DNA from: Anaspis maculata
Taxonomy: Eukaryota; Arthropoda; Insecta; Coleoptera; Scraptiidae
NCBI GenBank assembly: GCA_949128115.1
Contig: OX421966.1
Location: 61,377,416 to 61,441,415, forward strand
DNA length: 64,000 nucleotides
Direction: 5' to 3'
Part shown: positions 12,192 to 22,905 of the stretch, in pieces
Position numbering within the stretch: the stretch's first letter is position 1
Layout: every line of letters begins with the position of its first letter
Notes under the pieces: generated by a model
Told to the model about the DNA's origin: nothing
Databases searched by the model: none
The model's input: only the letters and a program-made list of their open reading frames with translations
Position numbers and translations under genes: made by a program

Positions 12192-12896
12192 TTACGTACT
12201 GGAAGCGGACGAGAAAGACGAGTTCCGCAATCCGTGCTTCCTCCTCGCACTGCTGATGGACAGCCTCAAGGACGCCCTGTGGAACCCGTTACTCTGACCG
12301 CCGAAAAACTCCCTCAGCTGATGGTGGTGGTGCTGCTGGTGCTGCAGCAAATTGAAATAACCACCGCGGGGGTGGCCGTCCAGGTGGGTGTTGAGGCCAC
12401 CCCCGGCGCTGTACTCGAAAATATCCGGCTGCAGACTGATCGGCTCGCAGTTTTCCTTGATGGGAATCTGCAAGAGCTGCGCCGCTTTCGGGGCCACCAT
12501 CGCCGGCGGCGTGCTGAGCTTCCTCAGCCCGAAGGGCAGCAGCCGCAGCTTGTTCGGGTCCAGCACCATCGGCGTCTTCAGTATCGTTTCGATGGGCTCG
12601 CGGACGAAAACTTCCGGCAAAATCGAGTAATCTTTGGTGGAAGCGTTGCTGAAGAAGTTGCGTTTGAATTCGCTCAGGCTCGAAAGCGAGGGTGCTTTCT
12701 GCATGACGGGCCCGCCGCCGCCACCGTTCCCGTTGTTGTCTTCTTTGGTCGGGCTCTTGTGGTGCAGCAGTTTGGTTCCGATGAACCGCAGCGATGCCCG
12801 CACGGATTTCGAGCGTTTCAGGTGCACGCTGGCCGTCTTTCGCCTTTCGATCACTTCCGACATTTTCTTCTGTTTCTTCGGTATCGTCTTACCCAT
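12192..12896 (-). CDS. Unrecognised Ser/Gly/His-rich basic protein, probable 5' coding exon
   Basis: This is the best host coding candidate in the window: 234 codons from the ATG at 12896, in a locally GC-rich block. A GTG codon just upstream is in frame, but ATG is the plausible eukaryotic start. Visible features are a lysine-rich start (KKQKK, 7-11), phosphosite-like RRKTAS (18-23), basic KRSKSVRASLR (27-37), a GNGGGGG run (56-62), an HQQHHHH run (186-192) and RASLRLSISS (207-216) before a Ser-rich tail. It looks largely disordered, with no catalytic domain or membrane segment. The stop overlaps GTACGTAA (12199 down to 12192 on the minus strand), a good splice-donor match. The frame may therefore be the first exon of a longer gene running to lower coordinates, with the annotated stop lying inside the intron. 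I do not recognise the family. Confidence 0.72.
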   Translation of the reverse strand: MGKTIPKKQKKMSEVIERRKTASVHLKRSKSVRASLRFIGTKLLHHKSPTKEDNNGNGGGGGPVMQKAPSLSSLSEFKRNFFSNASTKDYSILPEVFVREPIETILKTPMVLDPNKLRLLPFGLRKLSTPPAMVAPKAAQLLQIPIKENCEPISLQPDIFEYSAGGGLNTHLDGHPRGGYFNLLQHQQHHHHQLREFFGGQSNGFHRASLRLSISSARRKHGLRNSSFSSASST

Positions 12897-13430
12897 CACC
12901 GAGAGGAGCCCTGGGGCTTTCGCACAACCGCGACCGCACTTTAACCTAAAAACTATACGGCGATGGTGTTATTATCGTTTGAAACTTAACGAACTCTGTC
13001 ACATGGTCTTGGTGCGCGCCGCACTCGCGAACATCAACAACGTCTTCTCTATGAATGCGCATGGCTGACTGGAGGTTTAAATTACGAACAGCTGTCTGTT
13101 ATTTAGTCGGGAAGCTAGAAGGGGGCCTGGCGATGGTATTGTGTGCTGGGATGACGTCGGCTATGATGAAAACCTAACACACGTACGCACACACCTTTCG
13201 TTGGATGGGTCTTATGGTAGAGGTATCGAAAGTCGGGGATTCCGTTCTTTGCTTGGGTTAACGCTTGCTCCGGCGACGCGCTTCCTCGGGTATAAATCTG
13301 AGGAATTTCAACGCGCGGTTCGGAAGGGAATTCGCCGAGCTAGCGGGCTCGCCGCGAAAAAGGCTTTTGTTTTGATTGTTTAATTGTTCGGTTCGTTAAG
13401 AGAGAGACGATAAAAATTAAGAACAATGCG
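12897..13430 (-). promoter_or_regulatory. Possible 5' UTR and promoter block of the 12.2-kb exon
   Basis: The sequence upstream of the ATG on the minus strand stays richer in G+C and CpG than the surrounding tens of kilobases up to about 13.4 kb. This is the kind of composition seen at insect promoters of housekeeping or developmental genes. No definite TATA box or initiator on the minus strand was identified. A GTATAAAT word at about 13289 is on the plus strand. The assignment rests on position and composition only. Confidence 0.3.
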
Positions 13431-13765
13431 GGTGATGGAAGTAACAAGAGGAAGTGGGATTCGGTTTCCATTGTAAATCACAATTAAATATTATTTGAAT
13501 GCACAAGGAAGCGGGAAATGTACAAAGGGGCCAAGCTCAAGCTCTCGACGATTCATTTCCATCAAACAACGTCATCTTGATATTTTTAAGGACTCGCGGT
13601 AGGTAGGTATGCGATTGTTCTGATTGTTTGGAAATTTCAAGGAAATCTGCTGCGTTTTACTGCATCGTTCCTACGTAAGTATAGGTGTTGAAATGAGTTC
13701 CTCAGAACTGCCTCAGGGCTCAGGGCTGAAGCAAAGTCGCTCTTTTGTTGGTACCTATATATCTA
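13431..13765. other. Non-coding stretch
   Basis: Nothing recognisable lies between the GC-rich block and the foldback element at 13766. Confidence 0.4.
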
Positions 13766-14670
13766 CAGGGTGCGATTTTTTGAAAAAGACCCACCCCAGA
13801 TTTCTTGCCGCCAATTTTTTTGCCAGGAAAATGCCGAAACAGGTCGATTTTAATTTTTAGGAGGACATCTATAAGAACACATTGTCAAATTTTCATCTTC
13901 AACCCCTTCACCCCGACCCTACCCTACTTTAGAATTTCAAATAGCATTACCTATGTTGTGATACATCAAATTGAAGGTAATACAATTCTCTTTCTGTCAA
14001 ACATATTTTGATTTTTTTCAGTCACCTTTCAATCAAGCTCAAAATTTTCTCGTTGTTAATTAAAAGAATGCTTTTCTTCTATTGACTCTCATTCTTGGGA
14101 AATAGATTTTCCAGCAAAAATAGGTCGATTCTAATTTCGAAGGAGGCATTTCAAATATACGTATCGCCAAATTTTCATCTTCAATCCCTTCGCCCCCACT
14201 CTGCCCTACTTTAAAATTTCAAATAGCAATATCAATCTTGTGATACATCAGAATGAAAGTAATGAAATTCTCTTTCTGTAGAAAATAATTTCAAGTTTTC
14301 TAAACCTCTCTCTAACCCTTTCCAAAAATTCTCTTAATTGGGCGAAGGAGGGGTTGAACATGAAAATTTGGCAATACATGTTTCAAATGTCTCATTCGGA
14401 ATAAAAATCGACCTGTTTTTTTGCTGGAAAATCTATTTGTTAAGGATCGGCAGCTAATAGGGAGGTAACTTTTCTTTATTTAACAATAAAAAAATGTAAA
14501 AATATGTTTGACAAGAAGAAAATTTTATCACCTTTAATTTGATGCATCACAGCATGGGTAGGTAGTGCTATTTGATTTATTACATATTAAAATGAATAAA
14601 TATGTATAGGGCGAAGGGTTCAAGATGAAAATTTGACAATGTGTGTCCTAGATGTCCCCCTCGGAAAAAT
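13766..14670. mobile_element. Foldback family A, copy 2
   Basis: It starts TA-CAGGGTG at 13764-13772. It carries the family A words ATTTCTTGCCGCC, GCCGAAACAGGTCGATT and CATCTTCAACCCCTTC, then a second diverged subunit from about 14090 (AATAGGTCGATTCTAATTTC). The mirrored words run from about 14340 (GGGCGAAGGAGGGG, AAAATCGACCTGTTT) to GTCCTAGATGTCCCCCTCG near 14645. The right terminal CACCCTG is missing, so this copy is truncated at that end. Confidence 0.8.
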
Positions 14671-14887
14671 CGTCGTCATGTCTGCCGCGGAACTCTCATC
14701 GTATATAGACACCCTTCCTGCAATGTCTTTGAAGATCATTTAAATTATCTGTGAAATTACCTTGATAACGCAATATTATTTTTGTTCATACACTATTTGT
14801 TCTATTTATTCGTAGGTAATGGCCAAATTTATTACTTTGGAAGTACCTATAAACATTTATTCACTGAATGAAATCTGTTCAGTGAGT
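14671..14887. other. Short non-coding spacer
   Basis: AT-rich sequence between two foldbacks. Its last bases, AAATCTGTTCAGT just before 14887, resemble the AAATCCGTTCAGTA word of the direct repeats downstream of the 2.8-kb palindrome. Confidence 0.4.
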
Positions 14888-17652
14888 GAGGGTGTTCACG
14901 ATAAAATTCACCCCCCTCCATCAGTAGATTCCCCTTTAAGATACTCCGAAGAACTAAAAACTTTTTCTTCACGATTTTTACCAGGGACCTAAAGTCGATC
15001 CTCCAAAAGTTTCTAATTGGTAACGTATACAGGGTGCAGGGTGTAATATGTTACTATTTTATTTCAAATGCAGCACCCTATATTTTATTCCGTTATTTGG
15101 TGGAGCCTTTTTTTTGATTACAAATATATAAACACTTACGATTAATTTTAACAAGTAAGTTGTCGAAAAAATAATACCTAAGATAGGTAGTCAAATAATT
15201 TTGTTTCGCGGCAAGATGGCTTTGGTTTCTAGAGTTCACTTGGAAAAAAGTTATTCTTGCTACATTTTATCTGCAGAGTTCAACTCTGCATGGATAAATG
15301 GTCCAATTCGTTCCTGATACAGGGTGTCGCGTAATTTTCAATTTTTAATTTAAGCTGCTCAAAAGTGAATAGGGGTAATCAAATATTTCGCAATTTTCAA
15401 AATGGGGATATCTCGGAAAAGAATTACCCGATTTCAAAAAATAAGACAACGCCAGATAGGACATTTTTTCAGCTACGTGGTTATGGATAGGATAATTCCA
15501 ATTAATAAAATGTACATGATATACAGGGTGTCAAAAGAGGGAGTGTCCGAAGGTTCAATTTTCAACGTTGTGCCATTTTTCGAGAAAAATTGTAGATTAT
15601 TTCTGATGTCGTTTTTGGAAAAGTAGCAATAATATCTCGAAACGGTTTTCCAGTTTCAGAAATATTTCTTTCATTTCAAAGACTACGTGATTTTTTCTAA
15701 AATTTACAGTTTGTGATGGCTATTTTTTCTACTTGGCCATATTATTGACATAAATATGGCGGATACGCATAATTTACTTCATATACGTACCTTCCCACAA
15801 CAAAAAATTCCACCCCAACGACCCCCAAGGGGACTAGCCCCGGTTGACGTCAGCAACCTCTTTAGGGATGAGCTGAAATGGAGCATGTTGTGGCGGTTGA
15901 CATGAATTTTTGAAATCAGGATTCTTGACGTAACATTAGTAACTTTATGTCAAATCATAATTACCATCATGGTTATCATATCAGCCCCATTTTGGTCATT
16001 TTTGAACAGGGTGCTCACGCGAGAAGGATACATACCATATCATGGAACTTTCTTTTCATGATAATTAAAAAAAAAAATTCCAGGGACAATTTTTACCGTA
16101 GTTTGAATATATCAAGTATAATTTTCTATTTCGTGCCATTCGTGGCATTTTTTTGCATTTTTTCGAAACACCCTGTATATCATCACCACAATAATTATTG
16201 CACACTGTTATCTTGATAACAAAAATGCATGACATTTCTAGAAAAATTTCTGAAAAAATTGAAAAATACACAAAAATTTCATTTTTATTTTTAAATGATG
16301 CATGCCATTTCAGGATTCAAATACCTACATATTATGTTCAGAGTATTCTGTTTTATTTTTAAATGGCGTGGAATTACATATTTAGAATGAGTAATAAAAT
16401 ATCCGGGACATATCTGATTTCTAAAATGAATCCATCATTCTGGAAAAAAAATTAAATGCCATTGTGAATTTTTGAATTTTTTTCAAAAAACTTTAGAAGT
16501 ATACATTTCTGTAATCAGGTTGAGGACTGTGATGCTGATGGCGAAATACAGGGTGTTTGAAAAAAAGCAAAAAAAAATTGCGACACCCTGTATTTGGCAC
16601 AGAATGGAGAATAATACTGGACATTTCCAGAAACTATGGAAAAAATTGTTCCAGGATAGGTTTTTCTTTTTTTTCAATTATCACGAAGAGAAAGTTTTCA
16701 ATGAGGGGGTATCCGACTCGTGTGAACAAAAGGGGGCTGATATGGTAACTATGATCGTAATTATGGTTTGACATAAAGTTACTGACGTTACGTCAAGAAT
16801 CCTGATTTGGACAATTCATGATAACCGCCACAACTTGCTTCATTTCAACTCATCCGTAAAGAGGTTGCTGGCGTCCACCAAGGGTAGCCCCCTTGAGGGT
16901 CGATGGGGGTAAAATTTTGTCGTGGGAAGGTATATCAAGTAAATTCATGCATATCTGCCACATTTATGGCCAATTAGAGAATCGCAATGAAAGACTGTAC
17001 ATTTTAAAAAAAATCACGTAGCCTTTGAAATGAAAGAAATATTTGTGAAACTGAATAACCGTTTCGAGATATTGATGCTACCTTTCCAAAAATGACATTA
17101 GAAATAATCTACAAATTTTTTTGGAAAAATGCACAACGTTGAAAATTGACCCTTTGGACACTCCCCCTTTTGACACCCTGTATATTATGTACATTTGTAA
17201 TAATGAAATTATCATATGCATCACCACGTAGCTGGAAGAAGGCGCTATCTGGCGTCGCTTTCTTTTTTAAAACCGGGTAATTTTTTTCGAGATATTCCCA
17301 TTTTGAAAAACGCGAAATTTTTGATTACCTCTATTCACTTTTGAGCAGTTTATATGACTATCTATTTTATAATTTTTTTGACAGCTTCCTTGTCAAAATA
17401 AATCATAAATGTTATATAATATCCTTATAATCAGAGAGAAAGGCTTCATCAAATGACGTAATAAAATAAAGGGTATGGGGTGTTGCATATGGAATGAAAA
17501 AGTTACATGTCACACCCTGTATACGGTACCAATTGAAAACTTTTGGACGATCGATTCAAAATCCCTGGGAAAAATTGCTGAGAAAAAGTTTTCCAAAATA
17601 TCTTGGAGGGGAATCTCCTAGAGGGGGGGTGAATTTTATCGTGAACACCCTG
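14888..17652. mobile_element. Giant nested palindrome F7, 2.77 kb
   Basis: The outer ends are GAGGGTG (14888) and CACCCTG (17646-17652, followed by TA), with GTTCACGATAAAATTCACCCCCC mirrored by its complement near 17622-17646. Inside, further paired levels follow: CAGGGTG 15030 with CACCCTG 17513-17519; 15320 with a decayed partner near 17350; 15534 with 17174-17180; and an inner level near 16007. Arm matches include GGTCAATTTTCAACGTTGTGC-type words near 15555 and 17135, and AAGTTACTGACGTTACGTCAAG near 16776 with its partner near 15924. The centre is about 16270. No protein is encoded. It is unusually long and has several buried end motifs on each arm. Confidence 0.9.
16549..16590. mobile_element. 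42-bp minimal TA-CAGGGTG...CACCCTG-TA unit
   Basis: CAGGGTG at 16549-16555 and CACCCTG at 16584-16590 enclose only 28 A-rich bases, and the unit is followed by TA. The mirrored position in the left arm (ending at CACCCTG 16169-16175, followed by TA) carries a similar A/T-rich tract with its far end decayed. A 41-bp relative lies at 35913-35953. Confidence 0.75.
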
Positions 17653-18735
17653 TACTTCTAGAGTTATTGAACGTCAAAGTTTTGGCTTTGACAGCTTATA
17701 ACTTTCGACAGGTGACAGATATGTCATAACCTCTACATATTTGAAAGAGAGTTTTCCAAAGGCTTCAAAATGAGCTATCACGCAAAATTCAAAATCATTT
17801 GGTCGAAATCTCCTGTCACTCTTTGGAAATTACATTTCCCGCCAATAAATAACGTTGAAAATCTTACTTTCTCTTTTCTGCCGTAAACCTTAGTGCATAC
17901 CAAATTTGATCAAAATCCGTTCAGTACTTCTCGAGCTATTGATGAACATCAAAGTCTCGGCTTCGACAGATTATAGCTTTTGACAGATTACAGATACGTC
18001 ACAATTTCTGCATGTTTTGAGAAAAGTTTTGGAGAGCTGAAAAAAGAGCTGTCGAATGTCAAAATCGTTACATCCAAATCTCCTGTCACTTTGACAGTGA
18101 CATCTTCATTTGACAGATCACAGTGAATTTTTTTTTACCTTTCTACTATCGACTTTCACCACTGACTGTACTAAGTTACATCAACATCGGTAAAATACTT
18201 CCGAAGAAATGAAATAAAATAAAAAAATTTCAATAAATCCACGATAGAAAATTCGCCGTTGCTTTCCAAAAAATCATATCTCAAAAACGAAACGTCCTTT
18301 TGAGCTAATTTTTATTTTTAACACTTTTTCAAAGTGTCTCCAAATCATGATCTTGCACATGTATGGAAAAAATCTGGAAACCTCGGAAAAACCTGGGACA
18401 AGCCCATTTTTACCTGATGCTTTCTGAAATAAATTGATTTTTTCTTTTATTAAAGTTGCACGCCTGATTTCAATCGGAGCTGCACATACTTAATCGAGTC
18501 TCTGGCGGCGGGTACTCTTGTTGCAAACAAAATTTGATTGAAATCCGTTCGCTACTTCTCAAGTTATTGAACCTCAAAGTTTTTATTTTGACAGCTTATA
18601 ACTTTTGACAAATGACAGATATGTCATAACTTTTACACGTTTTAAAAATTTCTCCAAGCGCTTGAAAATGAGCTGTCAATAATCAAAATCCGTCAAAATC
18701 TCCTGTCATTCTTTGACATTGACATTTCCCGCAGT
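17653..18735. repeat. Three diverged direct repeats (TGACAGCTTATAACTTTTGACA family)
   Basis: Units start near 17655, 17930 and 18555. Each carries, in order, CTTCTNGAGTTATTGAAC, ATCAAAG, TTGACAG, TTATAACTTTTGACA, GACAGATATGTCATAA, AAATGAGCTGTC and AATCTCCTGTCA. Units 2 and 3 are preceded by AAATTTGATCAAAATCCGTTC-like sequence. The order is always direct, not inverted, unlike the neighbouring foldbacks. No coding capacity was seen. Confidence 0.78.
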
Positions 18736-19250
18736 TCTATGGGCATGTTCTGAACATATTGAATATCAAAACCAAGAGTCTAGTCTGAGACTGAATTTTC
18801 AAGTTGAAATCTGAGTTTCCGAAATGAAGTTGGACATTGTGATCTGATGACTTTGATGAAGAAAGGAATTTTGCATTCAAGTCCGAGATCTCACTTAAAA
18901 AATCATTCACATCAAATATTGATACAACGCCTAACCAGGGTTATCAAACACTACTCGACGTCAACGACCCTATATGTTTCGCAAAGAAAATCGTCGGAAA
19001 CCCAAGGAAAAATCATTTTACCCGAACTGACAGGTAAAGTGTCCATTACAAGCGTCTTTTGATGCAGGAAAGTGAGTTTTTTCTGCGTCAAAAACGTTTT
19101 GTTTGCTGGAAACTGTTGGAAACCGGACCCAGCATGCAGCAACGTGATATTTGCCAAATTGTGCCAGAATAACATTTCAGAACTCTGGTACCAATTTCTT
19201 TCTCTGTGGTTTATTGAGGTGGTTTCGGGTGAAACTTTATACATGATACG
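18736..19250. other. Non-coding stretch
   Basis: Short frames on both strands without motifs. A GCAGGAAAGTGAG word near 19065 resembles the stem of the hairpin at 19251-19347. Confidence 0.4.
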
Positions 19251-19347
19251 CCAGGAAAGTGTCTTTACAGGACACGTAGGCTTCCAGGCCCCGCTTACGC
19301 TCGTCCTTGAATATACCTACTAGTCCTGTAAAGTTCACTTTCCTGCC
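19251..19347. mobile_element. 97-bp hairpin element
   Basis: CAGGAAAGTGTCTTTACAGGAC at 19252-19273 is mirrored by GTCCTGTAAAGTTCACTTTCCTG at 19323-19345. The loop is about 50 bp. It has the appearance of a short non-autonomous inverted-repeat element. The target duplication is not clear. Confidence 0.65.
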
Positions 19348-19571
19348 TTATTATGTAAATATTTATTTTGCGTGTAAGGAACCATTTCTAGGTATTATAC
19401 TAACTTGATATTTGATAATGGCATTATAGCTCACGTGTAAAACGAGAACGTTCACTTTATATCTGGGTACTCATGAACAAACTGTCAACGAATTCCCATT
19501 TCCCATAAGTTCATGGAAATGATTCATAATCAGTGACTAAAACTCAACACCAAAAGCTTAAAAAAATTATA

Positions 19572-19597
19572 ATTTGTTAATGAACACATTAACAAAT
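19572..19597. repeat. Perfect 11-bp inverted repeat with 4-bp loop
   Basis: ATTTGTTAATG, AACA, then CATTAACAAAT. It could be chance in AT-rich DNA or a binding site for a dimeric protein. No adjacent gene suggests a role. Confidence 0.7.
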
Positions 19598-19764
19598 GAA
19601 AAACAAATTACTTAATCGTTTCCCATCTTGTCGTACAGATAAGAAAATATTTAACTACTAAAATTTGCATCAAGTATTAATTCCGAGCCTTGATTACATA
19701 GAAACACTCACTATATAGATTCAGGACAAAAACTTGTGGTTTCAAAGGTGTGTTATTATTTTTA

Positions 19765-19975
19765 TGAGTTTTTTCCAGTTGTGGAAATCGGACTAACGAT
19801 TTTCGTGTCCGTCCATCCCTTGACCGATTTTCATATTTTTTTTAAACGAAAGATAACTGGTTCTCGAACATTTTCTTCAAATGTTTTTCCAATTTCACGA
19901 GTTTTTCACTTGAAAATGAGAAACTTGTTGGCATATCGAGACCGGACTCAAATGATGGGACTTAAAAATACAAAG
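19765..19975 (+). repeat. Dispersed repeat family D, copy 2
   Basis: It contains ATCGGACTAACGATTTTCG, GTCCGTCCATCCC, GATAACTGGTTCTCGAACAT and TATCGAGACCGGACTCAAATGATGG in this order. The words match the minus strand at 8880-9070. The GGTTCTCGAACATTTTC part matches 62475-62495. It lies in a plus-strand frame of 136 codons (19736-20146) that I do not regard as a gene. Confidence 0.62.
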
Positions 19976-20191
19976 CAATTTTCCTCCCGGAGCAACGTCT
20001 CTGGCAAAAATTTCCATTATGTTTCTGGGATACTAGTCGGTAAGTATATTGTCGTGCCACCGCATAGATTTTGTTATTTTCACTATTTACTTTTTGGAAA
20101 TAATATAATAGCTTTTGGCAATATTCATACATATATAGGTACATGAATCATTGAAGCTGATTGTGTCTTTTGCAAATTTTGGAAATAGGTA

Positions 20192-20335
20192 TGTATAATA
20201 GCTGTATTACACTACACAATTCCTTGTACAATCTGTAAGTTGAACAATCAAGTTCATTGTTTTTTGACACTATTTTGGCAGATTGTTTAAGAAATTAGAC
20301 AAGAAAGTGGTGTAGTGTAATACAGCTATTATACA
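20192..20335. mobile_element. 144-bp MITE with perfect 26-bp terminal inverted repeats
   Basis: TGTATAATAGCTGTATTACA (first 20 of 26 bases, 20192-20217) is exactly complementary to 20310-20335. The interior is AT-rich and non-coding. The perfect ends suggest recent mobility compared with the other hairpins. A flanking duplication is not evident, so the family is unassigned. Confidence 0.82.
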
Positions 20336-21254
20336 AGTTTTTGACTTTCATAGAAATAAATTATTAATTATTATCAATCGTTGTAAACCAATGTTCTCTC
20401 GTTTTTCTAGATTTGAGATCTATTTAGATCTAAATCTAAATGAATTTGTTTTCAGTTCAGGTTTCAAGTATGGTGTTTTTGAACTTGCCAAAATATTAGG
20501 TTTCTTTGGTACACAGCGGCCAGCACTGGCGTCAGAAATCAGAAATTCTAATTTTCAAAATCAAATATTATTTCCCATAAAGTCACCAGATGGTCAGATG
20601 ATGCGGTGAAAACATTTGAGATTTTCGTTATTCAAACACAAGTACGTTATTGATAATTATCGGGTTTCCAACCAGCTAATTAGACTTTGGTATTATGATC
20701 CTAACTAGAGACAAATGCCTATAAGTACCTATAATTTATATATACTCGCCAAATTTTTCACTCAAGTAATAATGGTATAGGTAGAGGTATACTCACTCAT
20801 TAGCACAGTAATCTAACGAGTAAGTAGTAATCCAAATTCAAATGAAGCCAACACAGGTTAGATTCGATTAGCAAAAGAAGAAACTTAATAGGATATTGAA
20901 TCATCATGAAGAGGTGAAGGTGGAAACTTCTTGCGATATTTGCTGGATATTTCAACTCGAGAATAAGCCACAAACCCGTATAATTGGCGGAGGAGCCTTT
21001 CGAGAGCTTGCCGGACTCAAAAGTGAAGCTGATCCTGATGGACTTATTCAAAGCTTTCCCAATCAGACTAAGCTTGGAGATGTACCTACGAGTATCATCG
21101 CAAGCAAACTAACGGGGACACCCCAATTTGTCCGATTTTTCTTTCGGTATTTTTGTAGATTGCCGTTGCCAGGTGGTACCTACTTTTGATAACGTAATCA
21201 ACCGTCCTGCTCCTGCTTTTTTTTCCATCACCGTATTGTTCTCCTTTTTGCCTG
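20336..21254. other. Non-coding stretch
   Basis: AT-rich with short overlapping frames only. No gene or repeat recognised. Confidence 0.4.
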
Positions 21255-22905
21255 GGTTTGCCTGGTAGTCCAGTCAAATTAAGCAAAAATCTGACCAAAC
21301 CGGAAATAAATTCGTAAGTTGACAAAATTTGGTGGATCGATGCAGAATTCAACGTAGAATAACATACTGAAATTCCTGGAAATTCCAAGGCTTGGATTTT
21401 TTTTTAGAACCAATAAAAGAGCGCCATCCTTGAAATTTTTTTATTTTTTCTGAATAACTTGTAAACTATTACCTTTAGAACACTAATACCTGCAAAGCAA
21501 ATGTAGCCCGTTAAATTCTCAAAAGATTAGTACTAAACTCATTACTTTGTGGTCAATAGTCTCTGAGGTACAGCGTCTGCAAGAAGGCAGTGAAAATGAC
21601 TCAAAATTGATTTCCAAATTTTACGTAACAACTTGCATGATGTCAGTTCAGGGGCTGTAACGTGGACAGAAAATGTGTGGATTTCAACGTGTTTCACATT
21701 TTTGGGAAGCCAGTTCAACATTCGGTTTCACACTTTTGTCTAGAAGTCGCCAACTTCAAAATGGTACTTTTCCTCGACCATTGAAATCGATACTTGAAGT
21801 CCCGAAGAATCCCCAAAAATCGATTATTTTCATACCATGCCATTTGCCTAATTTTTCAAGTAGAGCAAAACCATCCAGGAAATATGTGAAGAATTGAATA
21901 CCAAAAAAAATGGGATGTTTCAGAATGTTTTTCCCAGCGATGGTTTCTGAGTTATATGGGTTGAAAGACTAAAACGACCTATTGGGAGAAAAAGATAGGT
22001 AGTCCGGACACTAACTGCTGAATACTGTACGGACCTTGCATTTGATGATACAAAATGCCACTTACCAGACGTAGTGAATATACTTATGTACTTTCCACGT
22101 CTGCCAAGTGGCATCTTACACCTAAAATGCAAGGTCCGTACAGTATTCAGCAGTTATTGTCCGAACCACCAATCTTTTTTCCGAATAGGTCGCTTTAGTC
22201 TTTCAATCCATATACCTCAGGAACCATCACTAGGAAAAAGATTCTGAAACATGTTATTTTTTTGGTATTCAATCCTTCACATATTCTCTATATAGTTTTT
22301 CCATACTTGGAAAATGAAGCAAATGGCATGGTATGAAAATAATTGATTTTTGGGGATTCTTCGGGACTTCAAGTATAGATTTCAAAGGTCGAGGAAAAGT
22401 ACCATTCAGAAGTTGGCGACTTCTAGACAAAAGTGTGATACCGACTGTTGAATTGGCTTTCCAAAAATGTGAAACACACTGAAATCCGTACATTTGCTGT
22501 CCACGTTACAGCCCCTGAACTGACACTATGCAAATTGTTACGTAAAATCCGGAAATAAATTTTGAGTCATATTCACTGCGTTCTAGCAGACGCTGTATCT
22601 CAGAGACTACTGACCACAAAGTGATGAATTTAATACTGATCTCTTGGGAATTCAACGGACTACATTTGCTGAGCTGGTTTTTGTGTTCTAAAAGTAAAAG
22701 TTTACAAGTTATTCAGAAAAAATCGAAAATTTACAAGGATGGCGCTCTTTTATTGGTCCTAGAGAAAAAGCCAAGCCTTGGAATTTTCGGGAATTTCAGT
22801 ATGTTATTCCACGGTCAATTCTGCATCGATCCACCAAATTTCGTTAACTTCCGAATTTATTTCCGGTTAAAACCTATTTTGACTGGACTATGGTGGGCCT
22901 GAGTT
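21255..22905. repeat. Foldback element F8, 1.65 kb
   Basis: Mirrored arms include AGTCCAGTCAAA (near 21270) with TTTGACTGGACT (near 22877); AAAGAGCGCCATCCTTG (21417 region) with CAAGGATGGCGCTCTTT (22733 region); GACAGAAAATGTGTGGATTT (21665 region) with its partner near 22480; and near the centre GTACGGACCTTGCATTT with AAATGCAAGGTCCGTAC (22028 and 22123). Mirror-image frames 21673-21897 (plus) and 22269-22493 (minus) share PRPLKSILEVPKNPQKSIIF. The arms therefore keep similar translations, which can be explained by the inverted duplication alone. The ends are not CAGGGTG. Confidence 0.9.

Noticed and set aside
12234..12944. 236-codon plus-strand frame antisense to the 12.2-kb exon
   Set aside because: It is a GC-rich shadow frame. 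The minus-strand frame has the ATG, plausible low-complexity protein features and a donor site.
17653..18735. Direct repeats considered as a CRISPR-like array
   Set aside because: The units are about 190 bp, diverged and unevenly spaced in eukaryotic DNA. There are no short identical repeats with unique spacers.
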